Positions 1-5,400 of a DNA stretch of 5,400 bases are shown here, in pieces. The stretch comes from Cyclobacteriaceae bacterium. GTDB taxonomy: Bacteria > Bacteroidota > Bacteroidia > Cytophagales > Cyclobacteriaceae. How positions within the stretch are numbered: the stretch's first letter is position 1; each line of letters starts with the position of its first letter. The stretch spans positions 1 through 5,400 of the forward strand of contig JALWRJ010000283.1 of the NCBI GenBank assembly GCA_026994125.1. The letters are read 5' to 3'. Under the pieces are notes generated by a model. That model was not told where the DNA came from, made no database searches, and saw only the letters and a list, made by a program, of their open reading frames with translations. A program made the position numbers and the translations under genes.

Positions 1-3000
1 CTTTATGGTTTTTTTGGTCGTGATTTTCACTTAAAAAGTACTCAAAATTATCTCGTGCAGGGTCGGCTCTTAGGTCGTCCACTACTTCGGGAATTAAAGT
101 AGCCGGCAACTGGCTTAATTCGTTTTGGAATTTTATTAACTCTTCTTCGTTGTTCATGCCATCCAGTCCTACATCCTGGTTAATGCGGGCAGCAGGTTCG
201 TTATCAAAGGCATTATTTATAAACTGTTTGTTGGTTACAAAACCCCAATTGTTTTCGGTAATTTCAGGGGTGTTTTTATTGCCATCGGCTGGTAGCCCGT
301 TTTCGAAAGCCATTTTTTGGTCTCGCATAATGTCTTCCGATACATTGCCCAGGTTAAACACCATTTTACCCCCGGTAACATTGGGTTGGTTAAACACGCC
401 ATCCAACACCACATTATTGTTTGAGTTGCTTTGCAGAAAAGGATCCATGAGCCAAAATTCGATGTACTCAATATTGGCTTTGTCAAAATCCACCTCGTTG
501 GTAATGGGGTAGGTAATGCCGGCCCAGTTGCTCTCGGGATTTTTAAGTAATCCCTGGTCTGTTACATCGGGGTTTAGGTTGTAAATACCTTTTTCGGCCG
601 GGAAATAGGCAATATCAAAAGTGGGGTAATTGGTATTTACTACTTCTTTATTTCGTTGAGGGAACAACTCTTGAGGCGATACATCACGTACAAAGTGGTT
701 GTCCATATCGGCATCGGTAATGTTGGGTGGTTTGGAACGACCCCCTGTACGGTAAAAAATATTATCTATTGTGTACCAGGCCAGTTTTGCTCGTTTAAAA
801 GCGGCCATAATATCGTCCTGCCCACCACCCGAAGGGTCTAGCACATCGCCCTCGGTTTTGGGAGTTGCTGCGTGTTTCCAGCGTGTCCATTGGCTAAGGC
901 TGTAAGGCGTAGCGGTATTTTCAAAGTCATCTATATACGAGGTACCTTGCCCGTTTACCAAATTTGATGTGCCGGGTATTAATTGGGCAAACTCTCCATT
1001 GGCGGTAATTACCGATTTTTCTTTGGTTTGTATTAGGGGTATGGCATCTACTAATTTGGTCATCAGCACCGATTCTTTTTTATAGTTTACATCAAAACCA
1101 TACTTGGTGTTTTTGGTTGGCTCATCACCAATGGTGGGTCGGGTGCGTAAGGGGCGCTCAAAATGGTGCAATATGGTAGCCCCCAACGAAATATCATCAT
1201 TAATTCGGTAATCGAAACGCCCGCCAATCAGGGTGCGCGATTGAAAGTTAAAAATATCGGCTTTTTCGTAGGAAACCTTAATGGCTTTGCCCGAATTGAT
1301 GATGCTTTCGTTGAGGATTTGCACCTTGCCAAAATTATAATCTACTGTAAAATCTACCCCTTCAACTAAAGGGATTCCTCCGGCAGTAACCACTACCGAA
1401 CCCTTGGCTATTTGAATACCATTGAGTAAAATTTCACTTGAGGAACCGGCTTTGTAGGAGCCTTGTAAACTAAACTTATCTTTGTTGGTATCTTGTTGCG
1501 CATCGGCCTTGGTAGTACCATACAGGGTGTCAAATACATAGCGTTGCCTGAGTTCAAATTCGTTGGGTTCGAAACGACTGTCTAAAAAATCGCCAAAGGG
1601 TTCGACCACCGGAAAAATTACCTGTCCCATGGTTGAATTAATAGTTACCCCTTCTACAAAGTCAAAATTTCCATCTTTGGGAGGGTCGTTGTTTTGGTTG
1701 AGTTGGTCCAGGCGTAATAGCTCAACCAAAGGCACATCACGGGTATTGGTGCCTTCGTTTATACTGGGTTTGTCTGTTCCGGCTTTGTCATCGCGGTATA
1801 ATACACGCAGTTGAAACCCTTCCTTGCTAATTTGGTTGCCACCCAGCGAATACACGTTTTTCATCATTAAATCCCAGGTAGGAATTCGCTTGCCCTGGTT
1901 ATCGATGGTGCCAATTTTATTGGGTTTAAGCATTTTTAAATAAATCACTTCATTTTCGGGCACAGCGGCATAATCTTGCGAAAGCTCACCAACCTGGTAG
2001 CGCTTACCATTATAGGTGTATTCGTAGGCTACGGCCAGCATTTGGTCAGAGTTGAGGGCACTATTGAGTGATATATAACCCAATTGTGGGTTAATGGTAT
2101 ATTCTCGTTCGTTAAGCTTGCGGGCTTGCAATTTGTTGTAGTGGGTAGATTGCACCATGTTCCAGGGGGGCGATTCTAACACCTGGCTTATTTGATCCAC
2201 ATTGCGTGTAATGCCTCTTAGCTGTTCAAACAAGTTGTTCGCATCGTTCGATGCGGGGTAATCGCCCCGGCCGGAGCCTCCAATTACCCCTTGGTTTTTT
2301 TGATAAATTACACGCCCTTCGCCCAAGTCCATAAAGGCAGCTACATTACGTTGCTTTTCGGTATCGTTATTAATATTAATAATGTACACTTCCACTTTGC
2401 CCATTTGTACCCCCGAAGTTACCCGAGGCATATTTTCGAGCCATTCTTCGTAGTGGTCTCTAAAAAAATGGCCCAGGAAAAAGTGTTTTTGGTAATCGTA
2501 ATCTGAAGATTTAAGGTTGAACTCTCGTGATTGTACTCCTCCGGCATCCACTGTTACCTGATCTTGTTTACCCCGCTGGGTAGAGGCTACTCCGGTAATA
2601 AACAGCTTGCCAAATTGCAATTGTGTTTTTACCCCAAACAAGTTTTGTGCCCCCGAAATAAGGCTATTGCTTATGGGCATGTTTACATTACCTACTTCGA
2701 GTTTTTTAATAATGTCTTCTTCAAATCCGGTAAACTCAACCTTTAAATTGTTTTGGAAATCGAACGAGTTGTTGTTGTCAAAGTTAGCGGTAACTTTTAG
2801 TTTTTCGCCAATTTTACCCACCACGTTCATATTAATTTGCTGGTCAAACTCAAACCCGCCATTTTTTTGCTGGCGCAAAGGGAGTCGGGGGTCGTGTATT
2901 TGTTGAAATTTTCCGCCAAAGTCCAGGTTTACAAGCCCTCGGGGGTTAATTTCTACGTAGCTTCCGCCAAAAATCCGGTCAAATACCGGGCTAATGTAAA

Positions 3001-3451
3001 TTTTGGGTATCAGGCGTTTACCACTAATGGCTGTTTCGCCATCGGCTTCTTCGCCCCGGCCTTTCCAGTACGATTTTAGCAAGAGTTCGGTTTGGTAGCG
3101 GTCGTATTCCGAAAAACTTATAGATGAAATAGGGCGGTAATAAATAGCCCCCATGCGTTCGGATATGGTGTAGTTAAACGAAGTGTCTATATCGTATTGC
3201 AGTTCCAGGTTCGAAGGGTTACCAAACAGTAAGGGCGATTGGCTCATAGGATGGCTAAACGGGTCGCCCAGTCTGTCGTGGGGTTCAAAGGTAGGCCTTG
3301 TGGTTGGCTTGTAAGGTTCGTTGGCACGAGGAATGGTATCGGTAGCCAATTGGGTAGTATCGGTAACTTGCTGGTAGGCGCTACTGGCCAGCACCGGTGC
3401 CGATGCCAAGGCAAAAACCCATAGGAATAGATACAGTCCTCGCCTACTCAT
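1..3451 (-). CDS. sprA: SprA, type IX secretion outer-membrane translocon (5' half, runs off left edge)
   Basis: This is the N-terminal 1150 codons of SprA (Sov in Porphyromonas), the very large outer-membrane beta-barrel that forms the type IX secretion channel and is needed for gliding adhesin export. Seen: an ATG at 3451 followed by a signal peptide (residues 1-22), then a frame open to the window edge with no stop. Conserved SprA-like blocks include FEFDQQINMNVVGK (around 200), NLFGVKTQLQFGK (around 270), VEPFGDF (around 616), SYIDDFEN (around 838), EYIEFWLMDPF (around 993) and DVGLDG (1093). Most of the sequence alternates polar and hydrophobic residues, as in beta-strands. Known of the family: F. 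johnsoniae SprA is about 2400 residues and makes a 36-strand single-chain barrel with a lateral gate that binds PorV or a plug protein. The start is supported by the signal peptide directly after it. An in-frame TTG at 3481-3479 would add 10 residues ahead of the signal peptide and is less likely. It lies 42 bases after ruvA with no terminator seen, so it is probably co-transcribed. No frameshift was found in the visible part. Confidence 0.96.
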   Translation of the reverse strand, partial: MSRRGLYLFLWVFALASAPVLASSAYQQVTDTTQLATDTIPRANEPYKPTTRPTFEPHDRLGDPFSHPMSQSPLLFGNPSNLELQYDIDTSFNYTISERMGAIYYRPISSISFSEYDRYQTELLLKSYWKGRGEEADGETAISGKRLIPKIYISPVFDRIFGGSYVEINPRGLVNLDFGGKFQQIHDPRLPLRQQKNGGFEFDQQINMNVVGKIGEKLKVTANFDNNNSFDFQNNLKVEFTGFEEDIIKKLEVGNVNMPISNSLISGAQNLFGVKTQLQFGKLFITGVASTQRGKQDQVTVDAGGVQSREFNLKSSDYDYQKHFFLGHFFRDHYEEWLENMPRVTSGVQMGKVEVYIININNDTEKQRNVAAFMDLGEGRVIYQKNQGVIGGSGRGDYPASNDANNLFEQLRGITRNVDQISQVLESPPWNMVQSTHYNKLQARKLNEREYTINPQLGYISLNSALNSDQMLAVAYEYTYNGKRYQVGELSQDYAAVPENEVIYLKMLKPNKIGTIDNQGKRIPTWDLMMKNVYSLGGNQISKEGFQLRVLYRDDKAGTDKPSINEGTNTRDVPLVELLRLDQLNQNNDPPKDGNFDFVEGVTINSTMGQVIFPVVEPFGDFLDSRFEPNEFELRQRYVFDTLYGTTKADAQQDTNKDKFSLQGSYKAGSSSEILLNGIQIAKGSVVVTAGGIPLVEGVDFTVDYNFGKVQILNESIINSGKAIKVSYEKADIFNFQSRTLIGGRFDYRINDDISLGATILHHFERPLRTRPTIGDEPTKNTKYGFDVNYKKESVLMTKLVDAIPLIQTKEKSVITANGEFAQLIPGTSNLVNGQGTSYIDDFENTATPYSLSQWTRWKHAATPKTEGDVLDPSGGGQDDIMAAFKRAKLAWYTIDNIFYRTGGRSKPPNITDADMDNHFVRDVSPQELFPQRNKEVVNTNYPTFDIAYFPAEKGIYNLNPDVTDQGLLKNPESNWAGITYPITNEVDFDKANIEYIEFWLMDPFLQSNSNNNVVLDGVFNQPNVTGGKMVFNLGNVSEDIMRDQKMAFENGLPADGNKNTPEITENNWGFVTNKQFINNAFDNEPAARINQDVGLDGMNNEEELIKFQNELSQLPATLIPEVVDDLRADPARDNFEYFLSENHDQKNHK
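1262..1357 (-). repeat. SprA internal beta-rich repeat, copy 2 (residues 699-730)
   Basis: The segment begins VDFTVDYNFGKVQILN and ends VSYEK. It aligns with copy 1 with a Gly at the same offset, a Leu-Asn turn and a terminal Tyr-Glu, plus about two inserted residues. It follows a GIPLVEG lead-in that looks like the usual start of such a hairpin. The match is weak in identity but consistent in pattern. Confidence 0.5.
2018..2107 (-). repeat. SprA internal beta-rich repeat, copy 1 (residues 449-478)
   Basis: The segment begins REYTINPQLGYISLN and ends VAYEY. It shares a pattern with residues 699-730: aromatic-Thr-hydrophobic, a Gly at the tenth position, a Leu-Asn turn, then a strand ending in Tyr-Glu. 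It probably encodes a beta-hairpin unit. The resemblance is at protein level only; the DNA of the two copies has diverged. That the two copies arose by duplication is inference. Confidence 0.5.
3386..3451 (-). other. Sec signal peptide of SprA
   Basis: The first 22 residues have two arginines at positions 3-4, then a hydrophobic stretch (LYLFLWVFALA) and a VLA motif before serines, which fits signal peptidase I cleavage after Ala22. There is no cysteine at the cleavage site, so a lipoprotein signal is not supported. This matches an outer-membrane barrel delivered through Sec, and it supports the ATG at 3451 as the start. The exact cleavage site is inferred. Confidence 0.85.
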
Positions 3452-3493
3452 ACCTGCTTTATGAATGAAAAAATCTGTCAACCCTAGCCTGGC
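3452..3493 (-). other. ruvA-sprA spacer, sprA leader
   Basis: These 42 bases separate the ruvA stop from the sprA ATG. On the minus strand the last bases before the ATG are AAAGCAGGT. The only GG pair sits 2-3 bases before the ATG, too close for a Shine-Dalgarno interaction, which is common in Bacteroidota. No hairpin followed by a T-run is seen, so there is no terminator between ruvA and sprA. A TTGACA (3481-3476) is present but has no matching downstream element at a proper distance. ruvA and sprA are in the same reading frame, separated only by the TAA and 14 sense codons. Confidence 0.7.
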
Positions 3494-4087
3494 TTATGCA
3501 TGTTGAAGTGCCTTCTTAATTAAAGTTTCCAAATTAATGGAATTATCAGCTTTATTAAGAATAGTTTCTATACTTTTTTGGGCAACATTTTTATTGATAC
3601 CCAAGGTTAGTAATGCTGATAACGCTTCTTGCTTTAAGGTATTGTTTGAAGCAGTAGAAATATTTGCTTCGGGGGGGGCAAAGCCTTCTTTTCGGAGTTT
3701 GTCTTTTAATTCTAAAATAGTTCGTTGGGCGGTTTTTCCCCCAATGCCTTTTACGCTTTGTATTACTTTTACATCTTCGTTAATAATGGCCGTTTTAATT
3801 TCCTGAGCCGAAAGCGAAGAGAGCATTATTAACCCGGTAGCAGGGCCAATGCCCGATACTGATATTAAGTGCATAAAGAGTTCTTTTTCGGCCTGGCCGG
3901 CAAAGCCGTAAAGGGTTTGGGCATCTTCGCGTACATGCAGGTAGGTGTGCAGGCTAATAGCTTCTTTGTCTTTAACCTGGCTAAAGGTATTTAAGGATAT
4001 ATGAATGTAATAACCAATGCCGTTGGCTTCAATTATTACATGGGTGGGGTCTTTATGGGCTAGTTTTCCTTTTACGTAGGCAATCAT
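3494..4087 (-). CDS. ruvA: RuvA, Holliday junction branch-migration subunit
   Basis: Complete 197-residue RuvA, the usual family length. RuvA tetramers bind four-way DNA junctions and load the RuvB hexameric motor for branch migration in recombinational repair; RuvC resolves the junction. Seen: an N-terminal OB-fold (about 1-64, starting MIAYVKGKL); an acidic pair E54-D55 in REDAQTLYGF, matching the acidic pin that separates strands at the crossover; two helix-hairpin-helix motifs, VSGIGPA (77-83) and VKGIGGKTA (112-120), that contact the DNA backbone; a linker of about 135-152; and a C-terminal helical domain (about 153-197) that in the family contacts RuvB. The start is a single base after the maeB stop, with an A-rich leader and no Shine-Dalgarno, which implies translational coupling. 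ruvB and ruvC are not in the window. The linker contains an eight-base C tract. All key motifs are intact. Confidence 0.98.
   Translation of the reverse strand: MIAYVKGKLAHKDPTHVIIEANGIGYYIHISLNTFSQVKDKEAISLHTYLHVREDAQTLYGFAGQAEKELFMHLISVSGIGPATGLIMLSSLSAQEIKTAIINEDVKVIQSVKGIGGKTAQRTILELKDKLRKEGFAPPEANISTASNNTLKQEALSALLTLGINKNVAQKSIETILNKADNSINLETLIKKALQHA
3671..3678 (-). repeat. C8 homopolymer tract inside ruvA
   Basis: Eight consecutive C on the coding strand encode the end of Ala137 plus Pro138 and Pro139 in the linker between the DNA-binding domains and the RuvB-contacting domain. Loss of one C would lead to a TAA at 3636-3634; gain of one C would lead to a TAA at 3593-3591. Either change removes domain III. 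The frame is intact in this sequence. Confidence 0.9.
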
Positions 4088-4091
4088 TTTA
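4085..4091 (-). promoter_or_regulatory. maeB stop / ruvA start junction (coupled)
   Basis: On the coding strand the junction reads TAAAATG: the maeB TAA, one A, then the ruvA ATG. This spacing normally means co-transcription and likely translational reinitiation or coupling. The bases before it (GATAAAGAA) are A-rich and lack a clear Shine-Dalgarno sequence. Confidence 0.75.
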
Positions 4092-5400
4092 TTCTTTATC
4101 TAATAATTGAGCGTGCAATACGGCAACGGCCGTCATGTTTACTATTTGGCTTACCGAAGTGCCAATTTGCAATATATGTACAGGTTTTTTCATGCCTAGC
4201 AAAATGGGACCTATGGCACTTGCACCTCCTAGTTCCATTAATAATTTATACGCAATATTGCCCGAAGCTAAATCGGGAAAAATTAGTGTATTGGCTCCTT
4301 CGGAGGCGATTTCGCTAAAGGGATACACATCTTGTTGTATGCCGGCATTGAGGGCAATATTAGCTTGAATGTCTCCATCAATTACCAAATTGGGAAACTT
4401 GGCTTTGGCTAATTTTACAGCCTGTTGTGCTTTTTTGGGCACATCACCTGTAGAGCTTCCAAAATTTGAGTAGGATAGTACCGCAATGCGGGGAGGTTTG
4501 TTGGTAAATATTTTAACTGCTTGCGAGGTAAGTTCAATAATTTCGACCATTTCTTCTGCGGTAGGGTTCATTTGCACGGTAGTATCGGCAAAAAAGAAGT
4601 CTCCTTTTTTACTCGAAATGATAAACATGCCGGTTACTTTTTTTACGCCATCGGCTTTGCCGATAATTTGCAACGAGGGTCGAACGGAGCGAGCATAGTC
4701 TTTAGTTAACCCGGAGATAAATGCATCGGCTTCGCCCAGTTCTACCATCATAGGGCCAAAATGATTGCGGCTAAGCATTAGTTTTTGGCATTCTTTATGG
4801 GTGAGTCCTTTGCGCTTACGTTGTTCATAAAAAATTTCGCTGTACCGGTTAACGGTTTCTTTGTGTGCCGGGGCGTTGGGGTCTATAATGGTGGCCTTGG
4901 CCAAGTCCATTTTGTACTGTTGAATAAGTCCTTCAATTTTTTGTTGATTACCTAACAAGATGGGGTGCGCCATGCCCTCAACCGAGGCAATTTCGGCTGC
5001 TTTTAATATTTTATAGTGGTCGGCTTCGGCAAACACCACGCGTTTGGGTTTTTGTTTGGCTCGGGCAATTACGTTCGAAATAATTTTTTGGTCGGCACCA
5101 ATTCGTCCTTTAAGTTCGCTTTCGTAGGCATCCCAATCGGTAATGCTTTTTTTAGCTACGCCCGATTCCATGGCTGCTTTGGCTACCGCGGGCGAAATGG
5201 TGTAAATAAGGCGGGGGTCGAGTGGTTTAGGAATCAGGTATTGCGAACCAAAAGCCAGGGTGCGGTCGCCATAGGCTTTGAGTACCAAATCGGGTACGGG
5301 TTCTTTGGCCAATTGGGCAATGGCTTTTACCGCTGCCAGTTTCATGGTTTCGTTTATTTTGGTGGCTCTTACATCCATAGCTCCCCTAAAAATATAAGGA
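4089..5400 (-). CDS. maeB: MaeB, hybrid NADP-type malic enzyme, C-terminal part (5' end outside window)
   Basis: Malic enzyme oxidatively decarboxylates malate to pyruvate and CO2 with reduction of NAD(P)+, in the cytoplasm, supplying pyruvate and NADPH. The window holds the last 436 residues of a family that is usually about 760 long. Seen: the fragment enters as PYIFRGAMDVRATKINE, a conserved block inside the malic enzyme domain, followed by SQYLIPKPLDPRL and AVAKAAMESGVA near that domain's end. A phosphotransacetylase-like domain then starts near VVFAEADHYKILKAAE and runs to the end (SEGANTLIFPDLASGNIAYK; GPILLGMKKPV). The frame stays open past the Met at 5376-5378, which sits where most relatives have Leu (GALDVRA); that Met is internal and not the start. 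In E. coli MaeB this C-terminal domain mediates allosteric control by acetyl-CoA. The residues expected for acetyl transfer are replaced here, so a regulatory role is likely. NADP preference is inferred from the hybrid architecture; the cofactor site is largely outside the window. Confidence 0.96.
   Translation of the reverse strand, partial: PYIFRGAMDVRATKINETMKLAAVKAIAQLAKEPVPDLVLKAYGDRTLAFGSQYLIPKPLDPRLIYTISPAVAKAAMESGVAKKSITDWDAYESELKGRIGADQKIISNVIARAKQKPKRVVFAEADHYKILKAAEIASVEGMAHPILLGNQQKIEGLIQQYKMDLAKATIIDPNAPAHKETVNRYSEIFYEQRKRKGLTHKECQKLMLSRNHFGPMMVELGEADAFISGLTKDYARSVRPSLQIIGKADGVKKVTGMFIISSKKGDFFFADTTVQMNPTAEEMVEIIELTSQAVKIFTNKPPRIAVLSYSNFGSSTGDVPKKAQQAVKLAKAKFPNLVIDGDIQANIALNAGIQQDVYPFSEIASEGANTLIFPDLASGNIAYKLLMELGGASAIGPILLGMKKPVHILQIGTSVSQIVNMTAVAVLHAQLLDKE

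Noticed and set aside
235..486. Minus-strand open frame of 83 codons
   Set aside because: It is out of frame with sprA, whose frame is continuous across the same bases and encodes a conserved SprA block (EYIEFWLMDPF).
150..512. Plus-strand open frame of 120 codons, and the other plus-strand frames of 60-100 codons across the window
   Set aside because: All lie opposite strongly supported coding sequence (sprA, ruvA, maeB), show no family features, and have low-complexity or Ser/Leu-rich compositions typical of antisense shadows.
3461..3481. TTGACA as a -35 promoter element for sprA
   Set aside because: The candidate -10-like ATAAAG lies only 13 bases further on, and Bacteroidota promoters use a TAnnTTTG element that is absent here.
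3485..3494. Short palindrome AGCCTGGCT at the end of ruvA as a terminator
   Set aside because: The arms are four bases with a one-base loop and no T-run follows, so no stable terminator hairpin is possible.
5376..5378. ATG as the start of a 429-residue protein
   Set aside because: The frame continues upstream as PYIFRGA, part of a conserved malic enzyme block, so this Met is internal and the true start is beyond the window.

Overview
The window carries three co-directional genes, all on the minus strand, and no real gene on the plus strand. The gene set points to a Bacteroidota bacterium: the largest gene is sprA, the outer-membrane translocon of the type IX secretion system, which is confined to that phylum. 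The leaders are A-rich with no usable Shine-Dalgarno sequence, which is also typical of Bacteroidota. Genus cannot be fixed from this window.

Read in the direction of transcription (high to low coordinates), the layout is as follows. (1) From the right edge to 4089 lies the 3' part of maeB, a hybrid NADP-type malic enzyme. The window holds the end of the malic enzyme domain and the whole C-terminal phosphotransacetylase-like domain. (2) 4087-3494 is a complete ruvA, the Holliday-junction-binding subunit of RuvAB, separated from maeB by one base. (3) A 42-base spacer follows, with no terminator seen. (4) From 3451 to the left edge lies the 5' part of sprA, 1150 codons open throughout. This is roughly the N-terminal half of a protein that is about 2400 residues long in Flavobacterium johnsoniae.

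The one-base maeB/ruvA junction and the short ruvA/sprA gap suggest a single transcript. The three products do not share a pathway (central carbon metabolism, DNA recombination, protein secretion), so the cluster looks like a conserved housekeeping neighbourhood rather than a functional module.

I found no mobile element, RNA gene, CRISPR array or novel system. The items most worth a second look are an eight-base C tract in the ruvA linker, the loss of phosphotransacetylase catalytic residues in MaeB, two diverged copies of a beta-rich repeat in SprA, and an acidic Ca-loop-like segment in SprA.
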